From the NCBI GenBank assembly GCA_006386115.1, contig VFIW01000013.1, positions 124,001 to 188,000 on the forward strand: 64,000 bases of DNA, written 5' to 3'. The stretch is from Globisporangium splendens (lineage: Eukaryota > Oomycota > Peronosporomycetes > Pythiales > Pythiaceae). Positions within the stretch are counted from its first letter, which is position 1. Each line of letters opens with the position of its first letter. Below the pieces are notes generated by a model that had not been told where the DNA came from, searched no databases, and worked only from the letters and a program-made list of their open reading frames with translations. The position numbers and the translations under genes were made by a program. Positions 1 to 13,200 of the stretch are shown in pieces.

Positions 1-3000
1 AGAGCCAGGAGCAGTTCGGCCGCTTCTTCCGGCTCTTTGACGAAGCAAATGCGCCCGTGGTCGCCATCGCGCCCGACGGTCACGTCACGCTCTGGAACAA
101 GAAGATGATGACCATCACGAGCGTGAAACCGTCCGAGGCGATTGGGAAACCCTTCCAGGATTTCATCTTTGAAGACAGCGGGTGGTCCGTGCAGGGACTG
201 ATCGACGTCGTGCTCTCCAACCCGAAGAAGACTGTGCGCGACGTGTGCATCCCGCTCAACACGGCCACGCCGGGAAAGAACGTGCAGGTGCTGACAAATT
301 TCACGGCCGATGTCGATGATCAAGGACGCGTGATTGGACTACTCGCGATCGGCCAGGATGTGACCGAGTGGCGCGTCCACGAGAAGCAGTACGCGCGCGT
401 GATCATGCAGGCGAATGCGCCCATCATCGAGCTCGACCAGGAAGGCCGGATCACGGTCTGGAATGCCAAAGCGGCATCACTCACAGGATACACGCTGGAG
501 GCGGTCATGGGCACGCCGCTTGTGACGCTGGTCGAAGAGGATTTCCGATCATTTGTGGCCCAGTCCATCAAGCAGACGCTCAACACGGGTGTCCCCGGCC
601 GCGATTTCGAACTGCCATTGATCACGTCGACTGGCGCGCGCGTCGAGATCATGCTCTGCCTTACGCCGCAGCTCGGCGACTGCGGTTCGGTCACTAGCAT
701 CGTCGCCATTGGCCAGGACGTCACGGAGCGGAACGCCAAGGAAATGGAGTATCAGACGCTCATTGATTCAGCGAATGCGCCAATTTTCGGTGTGGATACA
801 GAAGGTCGGATCGTCATTTTCAACAAAAAAGCCGCCGAGATCAGCGAGTACGATCCTGAAGAAGTGATGGGTGCCGACTTAGTGTCGTTCCTCATTTCCG
901 AAGACTATCAGTCTGCCGTCGCGGCGGTGTTCCAGAAGGCTTTCCAGGGCGTCGAGACGGCCAATTTCGAGTTCCCGATGAAGACGAAGAATGGACGGCG
1001 CGTGGAGATCTTGCTGAATGCCACGCCTCGGTACGACCACTTGGGCCAAATCGCAGGCGTTGTTGGCATCGGCCAAGACATCACAGAGCGCATTGTGCAA
1101 GAGCAAGAGTACAGTCGACTGATCGACACTGCGAACGCGCCAATTTTCGGCGTCGATAAGGATTACCGCGTGACGATCTGGAACAAGAAGGCGGCGACAA
1201 TCACCGAGTACACAAATGAAGATTCAATCGGCGAAGAGCTCGTGAATTTTATCCATGAGAAATTTCGCAATGCCGTCGTAGACGTGCTGTCAAAGGCGCT
1301 CGAGGGCATCGAGACGGCCAATTTCGAGTTCCCATTGATCACAAAAAGTGGTCGACGACTTGATATTTTATTGAATGCGACCCCACGATACGACCACAGT
1401 GGCGATATCACTGGCGTCGTCGGTATCGGACAAGACGTAACGGACCGCCGCGCGCAGGAGCAAGAGTACATTCGTTTGATCGACACGGCGAACGCGCCGA
1501 TCTTTGGTGTCGACATTGAAGGTCGCGTGAATATTTGGAACCGCAAGGCTGCGCACATTACAGAGTACTCGGCAGCAGATGTCATTGGCGCGAATTTGGT
1601 GGATGAGTTTATTCCTCAGGATTACAAGGTCGGCGTTGGGAACGTGCTCACAAAGGCCATGGAAGGCGTGGAGACCGCGAACTTCGAGTTCCCACTGATC
1701 TCAAGCACTGGCCGCCGAGTTGAGATTCTGTTGAACGCTACCCCGCGCTACGACCACAAGGGCGAGATTATTGGTGTCGTTGGCATCGGCCAGGATATCA
1801 CCGTTCGTATTGCACAAGAGCAGGAGTACAGTCGACTGATTGATACGGCGAATGCCCCGATTTTCGGAGTTGGTATGGACGGTCTCGTGAACATTTGGAA
1901 CAAGAAAGCTGCTGAGATCACGCAGTATCCGACCCAGTTTGTGCTTGGCAAGGACCTGGTGCAGGAGTTTATTTTAGAAGAGTATCGCCAACCTGTCGAT
2001 CTGGTGTTTTCGCAGGCGTTCAACGGATTGCAGACTGCGAATTTCAACTTCCCATTGATCACGCGATCTGGACGACGTGTGGAGATTCTGTTGAATGCGA
2101 CGCCTCGTTACAATGAACTCGGTGAAATTGTTGGCGTCGTCGGCATTGGCCAGGATATCACGGATCGTATCGCGCAAGAGCAAGAATACTCGCGTCTAAT
2201 TGATACTGCGAATGCACCAATTTTTGGTGTCGATGAAGACGGTCTCGTGAACATTTGGAACAAGAAGGCAGCGCAAATCACACAGTACACTCCGTCCGAT
2301 GTGATGGGAGCAAACCTGGTGGAGAAATACATTACGGAAGATTATCGTGAAGCTGTCGGCGCTGTGCTCTCGAAAGCACTGGAAGGAGTCGAAACAGCAA
2401 ACTTTGAGTTCCCACTCATGACTAAAGCTGGACGCCGTGTGGAGATTCTGCTGAATGCGACACCACGTTTCAACGAGCACGGCAAGGTCATCGGCATGGT
2501 TGGTATTGGCCAGGATATTACGGAAAGAATAGCCCAGGAGCAAGAGTACGCGCGTCTGATTGAGAAAGCGAACGCGCCAATCTTTGGTGTTGATATGAAT
2601 GGGTGTGTGACGATCTGGAACACCAAGACTGCTGACATTACAAAGTACACGAAAGCCGAAGTCCTCGGAAAGAATCTGGTGAATAACTTCCTCGCGGACG
2701 AGTACCGCGACCAAGTCGCAAATGTGCTCACGAAGGCACTGAAGGGAGACGAGACGACGAATTCGGAAGTGGCGTTGCTGACGAAAACCGAGAGAAACGT
2801 GAACATTTTGCTCAACTGGACTGCTCGCTTTGATCGGCATGGCCAGATTGTCGGTGTTGTCGGTATCGGGCAGGATTTAACGGATCGAATCGCTCAAGAT
2901 CAAGAATATACGCGTCTAATCGACACAGCGAATGCCCCGATTTTCGGAGTCGATTCAAATCTGTGTGTGAACATTTGGAACAAGAAGGCGGCTCAGATCA

Positions 3001-5919
3001 CGCAGTACTCAACAGCCGAGGTGATGGGCGAGAACTTGGTTGAGACCTTCATCTCTCCGGAATTCCGTCCGATTGTCGCCGAAGTCTTCTCGAAGGCTCT
3101 GAATGGTATTGAAACCGCAAACTTTGAGTTCCCGCTGATTACGCGTCCTGGTACCAAGATCGAGATTTTGCTGAATGCCACGCCTCGCAATGATTTGCAC
3201 GGGAACATCGTCGGTGTGGTCGGCATTGGTCAAGATATCACCGATCGTATTGCGCAAGAGTACGAGTATTTCCGATTGATCGATACAGCGAATGCACCGA
3301 TTTTCGGCGTCGACAACTACGGTTGCATTAACGAATGGAATCAGAAGATTGAGGAGATTACCGGGTACCACAAGTCGTCGGTGACGGGAATGAGCCTCGT
3401 CGACACGTTTATTGTGCCCGAGTCTCGATTCCAAGTGAAAAGTTTGTTGAACCGAGCGTTAATCGGTGTGGATGTTGGCGAGATGGAGCTCCCCATGACC
3501 ACGAAGATGGGGCGTGCGTTGCTGCTCCTGGTGAACGCTTCGAGTAAGAAAGACATGCACGGCAACATCCGTGGTGTGATTGGCGTCGGACAAGATTACA
3601 CTGCAAAGAAGCATATGGAAGCAGCCAAGGTGAACTTTCTGGCTTCGTTCAGTCATGAGCTCAGGTATGGTTCATGCTCTGTTTTGGTTACGTTGTGTTT
3701 GTTGCATGGTTGACGTTTGTGATTATTTTGTATGCAGAACTCCGCTGAATGGTGTGCTTGGTATGCTGGAGCTTCTTCGCGAGCAAAAGCTTGACAAGGT
3801 TCCGGAACGATATGTGCACATCGCGTACGTCTCTGGCTCGTTGCTGCTGAACTTGATCAACGATATTCTTGATTTGTCCAAGATCGAGGCTGGGCACATG
3901 GAGATTTCTTCGGATCCGTTCAAGATGGAGGATCTCCTGGACTACTCTATTGAGATCTTCAAATTCAAGGCTCGTGAGAAAAACATCAAGCTGTCGATGC
4001 ACTGCTCGCCGAGTGTCCCTAAAGTTGTCGTTGGGGATGTCGTTCGCATGCGTCAGATTCTTCTCAATCTTTTGTCGAATGCCATCAAATTCACTCTGGA
4101 GGGCTCCATTACTGTCAACTGCAGTGTTGTACCAGCACCAGATATTCCGAAGACGCACATCAAGCTGCTGTTCCAGGTGACAGACACTGGCATCGGTATG
4201 GATGAAGAAGAGAAGTCGCGACTGTTTTCACTGTTCACAAAGTTGGAGCGCACACGAAAGAATAACCCGACCGGTTCCGGACTGGGCTTGGCCATCTGCA
4301 AGCAACTCGTGGAGCTAATGAACGGATCGATTGATGTAGACAGTGAGCTCGGAGAAGGGTCGGAGTTTTTCTTCACGGTGATTTTGCGTCGTCTGGAAGA
4401 GGACTTGCTTGGCGAACCACAGAAGTACCCAAGCATCCTTCTCTTGGACAATGGAGCGGATACGAACAACGATGCTATCCCCAAGCATGCGCGCATCTTG
4501 GTCGTCGAAGATAATGAATTCAACTGGGAGGTCGTGAAGTCTTTTTGCACGGACGACAACCATTTACTGCAATGGGAAACCAACGGGCGTGATGCTTTCC
4601 ACGCGTACAAGGAACACCACGAGTCGTACGATTTGGTGCTGATGGATTGCGAAATGCCAATTATGAACGGGTACACGTCGACGCAAAAGATTCGTCAATT
4701 CGAGAAAGAAATGAAGATTCCTCGGATTCCGATTGTTGGGCTCACAGCGTATGCCATGAGCGGCGACCGAAAAAAATGCCTCGACGCAGGTATGGACGAG
4801 TTCATGGTCAAGCCAATTTCCAAGTCCACTTTATTGCAGGCGATTCATCAATGGATGCATGTCCGATACGTTGGTCTCTTGAATCGCGAACCAAGTGTGT
4901 TCTCGGACGATGGTGGTGAAACAAGTGCTGCGAATTTGGTTCCGGCATCTACCCATAGTGAAGCGCTTGACTTGACCCGTGCCATCGCCGACTTGGCGCT
5001 CGAAGATCCCATGATGATCAGTCACAACGGTGGTGGCTTGCATATCGCGAACACGGACGCCATTGTGTACTCTCTGACGACGTTGAGTGAAGGCCAGAGC
5101 ATCCAGTCGAGTATCTCGGACACGATCAACAACACCCTGGAGGCGGTAGACCTTGCTGCCGATGCGTCAGGTAGAACCTCGTTTTCCAACGGAAACAACT
5201 CTTTGTACTTGGATGCGGTCAGTGAGCTAAATTCTATTGCTGCACTTGCGGGACGCGATGTGTTAGGGACCTCGCCATATACAGAGAGTACCGTGTCGGG
5301 GCGCAAGTCATCCTATACGCAAGACTACGAAGACCGAAGCGACCGCCTTACCAGTCGCACGGAGAGCAACAACCAAGATGAGATTGACTCCGCGAACGTC
5401 GTGAACTGCAGTCCAAGTTCGTTGGCATCCACGGCTGTTCCTGAAGACATTGCGATCCCAGATGGCGATCCAGTGGACTACGCTTTGGGCGTGGAGCAGT
5501 GCGGTGGCAACGAGACCTTGTTTTTCAGTTTGCTCGAGAAATACGCCACTGTGTGTGAAGCCTACATGAAGCGAATCGACACGGCGTATGTGAACAAAGA
5601 CTACGTGGTGTTGCGACGCGAGAGCCACTCGCTCAAGGGCTCGTCTGCCTACGTTGCTGCGATGCGGGTCTCGAAGTCGGCCTTCCGCGTACAACTCGCG
5701 ACGGAGCGTGTGATGGACAAGGAGTTCCCTACCGCGGACGAGTTGAGTACCCTGGCCAGCTCGTTTGAGCTGCTGAAGAAAGAAAACCGCCTCGTGCTCG
5801 GGTACCTGCGCCGCAATTTTTCCTTCCACGGAAACGGAAATGGTCGGAACCAACCGCGGATGCGAAACAACACCAACAGCAACTCGCGGGACGACCAGAA
5901 CGCATGCGTGGTGATGTAG
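1..5919 (+). CDS. Multi-PAS hybrid histidine kinase (PAS x10-HisKA-HATPase-REC-HPt), 5' end outside window
   Basis: The frame is open from base 3 and already inside a PAS repeat, so the start lies upstream. Exons are 1-3664 and 3738-5919 (73-nt GT-AG intron). Ten PAS domains with the recurring core NAPIFGVD...IWNKKAA have their Ala-Pro codons near 51, 417, 777, 1137, 1494, 1854, 2214, 2574, 2934 and 3294. Then come a HisKA H-box (SHELRTPLNG, His codon 3654-3656), an HATPase with DTGIGM and GSGLGLAI boxes (about 4180-4310), a receiver domain with phospho-acceptor Asp in MDCEMP (4645-4647) and conserved Lys in VKP, and an HPt domain with HSLKGSS (His 5626-5628). All catalytic residues of a His-Asp-His phosphorelay sit in one chain. 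No membrane segment is seen in the visible part, so a soluble redox, light or ligand sensor is inferred. The ligand is unknown. The reading frame is intact. Confidence 0.93.
3665..3737 (+). other. Intron splitting the H-box of the histidine kinase
   Basis: A GT...TGCAG intron of 73 nt. It interrupts the Arg codon of SHELR|TPLNG. Joining AG to A restores AGA and the canonical H-box. Unspliced RNA reaches a stop at 3711-3713, which would remove the whole kinase, receiver and HPt region. Confidence 0.88.
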
Positions 5920-6135
5920 TTCTAAAGTAGAAAGTAGTATAAACCACGCACGCCACCCCCAAGCCCAAGTTTAACTTATCCGTGTATGTATATATATCAA
6001 CGTCAAGCTAGACCGAATTTGACAACGTAGCAGTAGTAAGTGATCGGCATCTTTTCTCCTTTTCTTTTTCTTTCCCATCTGCGCACATAATGGAAACTTC
6101 TTCACACTCCCTTTGCCTTGTTTGCATCATTGAGG

Positions 6136-8734
6136 TTACTTGGCCTGGTGCTTCTGGTCGTCAAAGTATGTCTCTTGGATCTCCTGCAGCACATCGTTCA
6201 TCGCGACCTGGAACTTGGTGTACACGGCGCGGTGATTCGCGCCAATCTGGTCGGCAAAGCGCACAAGTTTCCTGTCAAAAACACGAGAATGACAGTGACC
6301 TTCGCGCATTGCTGTACGTACCTAAATGAAAAAAAAAGCATGCAAAACGTACGCTTTTTGCATCATGGGGAGGTTTTGGATCCACGTGACGATGTCGTCG
6401 AGCGTGTACCCATTCTTGGTGATGAGCTCCTTGGCGTCCTTCATACAGTACTCGGTGACCTTGAGGACGATATCGTCCACCTCGAGCTGCTCCTTGGATT
6501 CGTCGTCGCTGCCGGCGTCCTTGGCACCCCACTCGACCGCGTCGTCGTCGGGACTCGCAGCAAGAGAAGGCGACGCGCTCTGGCGAGCGCAGTGCTGCAC
6601 GAAGCCGTGGTTGAGCAGCTGCTTGACACTCCAGCGCTCGCTCTGATCCCTCTTCAGGCACTTGTCGAGGAAATCGCGAAACAGGTCCGAGAATTCGCCT
6701 TCCGGGAGTCGTAGCGGTTGTTTTATCGTACAACACACAGGAGCATGAGTCTTTGCTCAACTCATTCTCAAGTACGAATTCCGTACCCGTTCATTGCGGA
6801 TCATGTGCAGCAGCTCCCAGCAACCTCCTTTCGACGAGTACGGGAATTTGCCCAGTGCACACGTCATGATCGAGAGACCAAAGGACCAGACATCCGACTT
6901 GTACGAGTATTCCTGCCACCATAGCATATACACAAAGTGTCAGATTTCATAAACATCCGAGAGTGAGTCCATACTGGCGACGTTACCTCGCTCGCGATGC
7001 GCTCGGGAGACATGTACGTGAGCGTCCCGACAAAGGTCGTGGCCTTAGACATCGAGTTTTCATCTCGCGCACGATCCCAAAGTCCGAGATCTTGACGTCG
7101 CCAAAGTGGCTGATCAGCAGGTTGCTCAACTTGATGTCGCGGTGCAGCTGGTACGTGCTGTGCAGGAACTGCAGTCCCCTGAGTACACGGTACGAGATGT
7201 TGGCGAGCACGCTCTCGGACTTGCAGCCGCCCGTGTCGACGATGTCCTGGAGCGAGCCGCCGTCCATGCACTCGACGACGATGGACACGTTGCCCTCTTT
7301 CGGGTTCATGAACGCGTCGTAGAGGCACACGATCTCGGGACACGCGACGGTTTTCCGGTCCACGGCATCGTCCGAGAGCGTTGAGAGGTTGTTGTACAGC
7401 GCCTTGAGCTCGGCGATGAGCTGGTGGCGCTTCTCGTTCTCAAACACTGGAATCACCTTAACCGCGACCAGGAGCAGCGACGGAACATGCAGCGCCTTGT
7501 GCACGACGCCGCTAGCCCCACGGCCGAGCACACCGAGCTTCACCAGATGTTTCTTGGCGTTCGACGGCTGCTGTCCAGGCATGCGGTCTGGGAACCGCGT
7601 GATCCCACTCTGCTTGATCTGGAACCCAACGGCATCAAACGTGCCGGAAGCTGACAGGTCGTAGGATTTATCGACCCGCTCCGTGGATTGTTGCAGATCC
7701 AATTGGAAATTGGTCCCCAGTCCAGCCACAAAATTGCGGTTGATGCCTTTCTTCCCGGTCGAAGATGCATAGGTCGGGGACGACGTGGACAGTGGACACA
7801 GCGTAGGGCTCCTGGCTGCGTGCTGCTGCTGTTGATGTACCCCATCACACGCATTCTCATCATTCGCAACTGACACTTCGGCGATCTCCAACTTGATCTT
7901 GGATCGCGCGCTCGGCTTTTCTCGGGCTTTCTGGCTTTGACCTCGCCTGCTTTCACGTCCGCATCGTTGGTCTTGAGCGATCGGATGCGTCGGATCTCGT
8001 TTGCAAGCGATTGCACGTTTCGCACTTTGTGGAGCGACGTATCGCTCTGCTTGCTCTCTGCGCGACTGAATTTACTGCTGCTTTCGCTGTGCTTATCTGG
8101 CGGCGGAGGTACTTTCTTCGTCGGGTGGTCGCCACTGGAGCCAACAGCTTTGGATCCTGTCCCCGAGGTCGATGCGGCTGTAGTGGATGGAGACGACGAG
8201 CTTGCTGGGGTGCGTGACTTCTCGAGGATCTTTGGGCGAACCTCGGGCTGCTTGAGCTTGGATTCCTTCAAGACCGCACTTCCGCCGCTCGAAGGGCGAG
8301 ACGCCTTCAGGTCCACGGCATCGTCAGTGTGCGAAGCACTGAGCAAGCATTGACAACCATTAGTATATAGCGTCACCATGTTGCAAATTTTGTCCTCTAA
8401 GTATCAATTTGCCGTCAGGGTGATCTTACGTTCGTTTTTCATCTTTGGGACCGGCAGTCCTTGTTGGAAGCTGGGCACAACAAATAGCACAAAACGCACA
8501 AACGTGGGTGCCAATAATTCCTCCATGCGGTTAGATCCTTCGCTGTTGTGCATTTCAGTGCATTGAAGGCGTAGCGCACCTTTGAGTCGGAGGGCTCGCG
8601 CAACTTGGACACGCCAGCCTAGAGATCGTGAGGATCAGGATCAAGGTCAGATTTGAGCGAGTGACATCGAACGAGCAAGACAAAAAGGCGATGCATACCT
8701 GAGGCTTCGCTTCGCCGGCGTGCACGGTCTTCAT
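6136..8734 (-). CDS. MAP kinase kinase-like protein kinase with two apparent frameshifts
   Basis: Exons inferred on the minus strand: 8734-8699, 8618-8580, 8470-8430, 8338-6987, 6912-6787, 6717 (or 6750)-6353, 6271-6136. A hydrophilic Ser-rich N-terminus precedes a kinase domain with glycine loop [15 protein letters not shown] lysine, [10 protein letters not shown] catalytic loop, DFG and the activation segment [11 protein letters not shown]. The MSPER form, with Ser/Thr residues just before it, is typical of MAP2K/STE7 kinases. The C-terminal tail ends FDDQKHQAK. The 8338-6987 exon needs two one-base corrections: near 7917-7925 (A run) and near 7057-7063, in the activation loop. At the intron starting 6786 the acceptor giving the family-like join reads AA (6718-6786). 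A canonical AG gives a 36-nt intron (6751-6786) and eleven extra residues. The first three exons are the least certain. It is convergent with the histidine kinase gene. It is either a pseudogene or a real gene with sequence errors. Confidence 0.72.
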
Positions 8735-8795
8735 GAAGCCGCAAATAGGTGGAAAGATGGAGAGAACAGCGCTACACCACAGACAAATCCATGAT

Positions 8796-8810
8796 AGATT
8801 TCGTCCAATA
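8796..8810 (+). repeat. Target-site duplication, left copy
   Basis: These fifteen bases recur exactly at 15750-15764 on the far side of the LINE. It overlaps codons 2-7 of a small ORF whose ATG is at 8791. Confidence 0.8.
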
Positions 8811-8971
8811 CGACTCAAGACGAGGAGCAATCAAGAACGAGCCAGCCCGGCTCGAAGTCATTTCCCTCAGCGTCTAGATATAATGGATCGGCAAACCAGC
8901 AACCATCATCGGAGCCATCAGCTGACACCACCTCTGGGTACTCTGAAGATCCCTCGCACTTCGATGTCACG

Positions 8972-10294
8972 ATGTCCTTGGCAGATTCCACGTCGATGGA
9001 CTCCACGATGCACCTGCAAGATCTGACGGGAGGTGCTGTGACCCCGCCAAATGGTCAAGCCACTCTCCCTCTGCCAGCAGAGGTGACTAAAGCCTTTCGC
9101 CAGGAAATGCGCAGTCAAAATGGTACCGAGGACGCAGGCAATGGTCCTCCCTCGATGAACCAGCCAACTCCAGGTAGCGCTGACCAAGATACTGGACACA
9201 TTGACTCTGCTGAATCTCGAGATGCAGACCCAACGGGTGTCTTTGGTCCCGGGCCAGAAATCAATGCGGCGATGGGCAGTGGACTAGGTACAGGGTCGAC
9301 GGATGATGAACATCGATTCCAGGAACCGGAGCGAGAACCAGACTCCCACTCTCATACGTTAAATCGGCCACGGGCACGAAAGATCCCAGAACTTGCGTCC
9401 TCAGCTTTAAAAGCAGCGGCTTCAACGACACCAGGCCAATCCGAGGCCAGTCAAGAGTCAACCTTTTCCAATGACAGTGAAAGCGGAGAATTTGAGACGC
9501 CTCCTTCCTCACCGTCTCACTCTATCCAGGACGATGGGCAAGCACGCAAGTCTCTGGTTGAACGATTGGTTGGATCGAAAGAGGAGCTCAAACAATTGAC
9601 GGCTGCTGAACAAGCCCTTCGAAGACAGCATTTTCGTGCAAACAACAAAGCCATGCACGACTGGACCACGGCGACTCGACAAAATCGAAGATTCAACTTG
9701 CCTTCAGTTGATCCAAGCGACGTCTCCAAATTGACTGGATGGATTCCCAGTCACGTGGATGCTCTAAGTGCGCTCGCTTGTGCACTGCCTTTTCCACTGG
9801 AGGTCTTGCGCATGTTCCCAGTGAAAAAGCTTCTTGATTTTGGGCACAGCATAAACAGTCAAGCTCAACGCGCATTAATCCGGCATCACTCAGCTGACGA
9901 TGCAGTTAGCGCGCAAGTGCGAGCCTTTTGTAAGAAATGGGCATCGGCTGTTCACGCCTGTCCGCAAGGCTCCGCTCGTTGGTCCATGACTGACAACATC
10001 AAGCAGTGGAACAGACTTGAAAAGCTAGATGATAGCCTATTGACCGCGACTGTCTCGCGACCCATTGACCCAGACAAATGGGCAATTCTCAATGTGATAA
10101 GTCTTCTACTGCCCAGCATGCTCCCCAAGCACGAAGCCGTTGGTCACGTTATGCCTGAAACCCGAGCTGAAGAATATTGGCGTTCGTCTTCTCTTCAATC
10201 AGCAATTGATGCGATTGTGGGCACGACGACGTCATGGTCGCTATTGGCGCACCAGCATGAGCTGGAGGTCCAACAGCGGCACAATCAGAACTAA
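8972..10294 (+). CDS. LINE ORF1 protein
   Basis: A 440-residue intact reading frame from ATG 8972. It is hydrophilic, rich in Ser, Asp, Gln and Pro in the first 180 residues, then becomes more ordered. The position before the endonuclease frame argues for a LINE ORF1 RNA-binding protein. No CCHC knuckle or RRM was recognised by eye. The frame is also open a little upstream of the ATG, so an earlier non-ATG start cannot be excluded. Its stop falls just before the ORF2 reading frame, which lacks an early ATG. Reinitiation or readthrough may therefore have been used. Confidence 0.6.
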   Translation: MSLADSTSMDSTMHLQDLTGGAVTPPNGQATLPLPAEVTKAFRQEMRSQNGTEDAGNGPPSMNQPTPGSADQDTGHIDSAESRDADPTGVFGPGPEINAAMGSGLGTGSTDDEHRFQEPEREPDSHSHTLNRPRARKIPELASSALKAAASTTPGQSEASQESTFSNDSESGEFETPPSSPSHSIQDDGQARKSLVERLVGSKEELKQLTAAEQALRRQHFRANNKAMHDWTTATRQNRRFNLPSVDPSDVSKLTGWIPSHVDALSALACALPFPLEVLRMFPVKKLLDFGHSINSQAQRALIRHHSADDAVSAQVRAFCKKWASAVHACPQGSARWSMTDNIKQWNRLEKLDDSLLTATVSRPIDPDKWAILNVISLLLPSMLPKHEAVGHVMPETRAEEYWRSSSLQSAIDAIVGTTTSWSLLAHQHELEVQQRHNQN

Positions 10295-13200
10295 AGGCAC
10301 CCATGGTGCCTCAACTCGCACTGCACTTGGTGGCAGTTCAGTGCGAGCAGGGGGAGATGGCTCAACTGTCTCTCCGGCGGAAGTACAGCGTGGAATACAA
10401 GGCATATCAACGTATTCCGGCGATGGACTACCGTTGCGACCATATCAACCCACAACCCAAGCTCGTCGTGACAACCACCTGCCAAGAAGGCGCAGTGCGA
10501 CAGTCAATGCTCGCCATGAGCTAACTGTTGGATTCCACACACAGAATGTGATGGGGTTCTCCAAATCCGACGCCAATCTGAACGCGTGGTTTTCACATTT
10601 TCGACAGACTGATGACTCAGGATCATTGGACATTGTCTTTCTCCAAGAAACGCACGTCCTGGAGACCGAAGTGGCATCAATGCAATCCAGATTTCGTCGA
10701 AGTTGGGGTTTTCAGGAACCATCAGAAGAGTCGGATCCCAGGCTTTCTCTCTGGTCAGCTTCCACCGAGCGCAAAGGAGGAGTGGCGATCTTGTTGAATC
10801 CCTATTCGTGCATACCTACACTGGCTCCATATAAGCAGGATCAGTGGGATGCGCACTGGATGGCAGCTACGGTGACGTTGCGTGGTGAAACGGTGTTACT
10901 TCTCAACATCTACGCTCCTTCTACCGTATTTGCAAGGGAAGCTTTCTACAGAGCACTATCAGATCTCCTCTCGTCACATGATGGACCCATTCTGTGCGGT
11001 GGAGACTTTAATTGCACTCTCAACCAGATGGCAGACAGGTCTCACAACACCCACAACAAAGTGCACGAGTCCAGGGAATTGAAGAAACTGCTCCAGAAAT
11101 TGGATCTTGTTGACACCCTCGAGGATGATGCTCTTCGCGCCACGGACACACGAGACGTCAAAGCATTCCATCGACAGCATCACACCTACTACTATACACT
11201 GCCTTCAGGTGGCAGTGCCAGCAGTAGGCTCGACCGATGGCACTGCAGCAATGACCATCTCGACTGGGTTCGCAGCGTCTACCAAAGCGTAGCTGGTCCA
11301 TTCTCCGATCACAATGGAGTCGCGATCCGAGTAGCTGCTCCTGACAAGGTGATCCAAAGCAAGAAACCTCGTGTTGTCTATCCACTTCTGAAGAATGCAG
11401 CGGCGCATGCGGCGAGTATTGGAAAAGATTTCTTCGAAAAAGCCCATGATCAACTTGATGAATTACGTGGACGTTACTCTTCGCCTCGTGATTATGCTCT
11501 GGCCACAGCAAATTGGTGGGATGAAGCCAAGATCGCGCTCAGGATCAGGTACCTTGAAGCTAAAAATCGTACTTCGCCAGATTGAATCAAGGATACAAGA
11601 AGAAAATCCAGAGGTTGCAACGACGCCTCTCAGAATCGGAAGCGCAGATGCTCGATCACTCTGGTGGAGCGGTGGGTGATCACAACGTGGAGTTGTCGCA
11701 AGAGTTTCTTACCACCGCCACGAGTATTCGTCGTGCCATTGCAGAATGCAAATCGAAGTGGCAGGCTTCGAAACGGGACCGCATTTTCGGGAGCACATGC
11801 ATCATGAACGAAAAACGAGCAAATCCTTCTACAAGCGTATCTCGACCAAGTTCCTTGACAACACTATCTTCACACTCGGTGGCACAGCTACTTACGGACC
11901 CATGCGTTCACGAGAACTTGCTGACGACATGGGAGAAGGATGGAGATCAATCATGCAACAGGCGCCCACTCTGCAAACTGACATCGATCAAATCCTTGAT
12001 CCAGGAACAGCTATTCCTCCGTCGGACAGATTAGGCTTCCTGCTCAAACCGATCGATTCGAGTGAAATCAAACAGGCTGTGAAGAAATGCAAGAGAGGCA
12101 AAGCTCACGGTCCTGACGAACTCGGCAATGACTGATACAGAGACCACTGTGACGAGATTACCGGTCTATTCGAGCGACTTTTCAACTTGTGGATACCCGA
12201 ATGCGTTCTACCAAGTTCGTTCAGTGAAGCCCATATTCACTGCATAAAAAGTCCGTCTCTGCTGCGTCGCCGCTGGACTACAGACCAATCGCACTCCTCA
12301 ACTCTGATTACAAAATATTCACACGAATATTTGCAACCAGATTACGAACTGTGCTCCCTTGGCTTATCCATCACATGCAAGCTGGTTTCGTTCCAGGGCG
12401 AGCAATCCCGACGACGATCGATGTGCTATTGGCTGCACAACAGCGGGCCACGAGCGACCCCACCATGTCCAGAGCGATCGCGTTGCTCCTTGATTTTACT
12501 AAAGCCTATGATTCACTCGATCGCAGCTTTCTGGTACAAGCGCTCCAGCATCTTGGATTCCCATTGAAGTTCGTGCACTTAGTGAAGGTATTACACTCTC
12601 AAACCACTTACAAGTTCGTTGTCAACGGTTTCCTGTCGAGAAAGTCCAACGTAACATCCGGAATTCGTCAAGGATGTCCGCTGGCCCCTCTTCTCTTCAT
12701 CTTGGCGTTAGAGGTTCTTTATCGGAAAATCGAAGCGAGTGACGAAATACGCGGCGTTGAACTCCAGGCAGCAGGATGCGCAACTGAGGTCAGACTTGGA
12801 GGATACGCAGACGATACGACCATTTATCTTAGCGATCCCAAGGATATTAGTGCCGTTTTTGCAATCCTGGACAAATATGGAGCAGCTTCTGGGCTTCGAG
12901 TCAATCGGCACAAATCTGCAGTATTACCGCTGAACAAGGAATATAGCCCCACCGAAGAGTCAGTCAGTGGCATTCATGTGCTACAACGTGAGGAACATTG
13001 CCGCTACCTCGGCATCCAAGTCGGACAAACGCCTTCGAATGCAAGTAACTGGTCCAAGTGCATCCAAGCCTTACGTGTCAGACCTCGACTTGCGCGCCTC
13101 AAAACTCACTCTGTCGCCCAACGTGCAGCAATTGCCAGTGCCGTCATCATACCCAAATTGCTTTACGTGGCCAGGCATTCCTGGCCCTCTACAGCTATTG

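Noticed and set aside
6751..6786. A 36-nt intron in the kinase gene as the definite solution
   Set aside because: It keeps the frame and has GT-AG ends, but is shorter than every other intron here and inserts eleven non-family residues. Kept only as an alternative.
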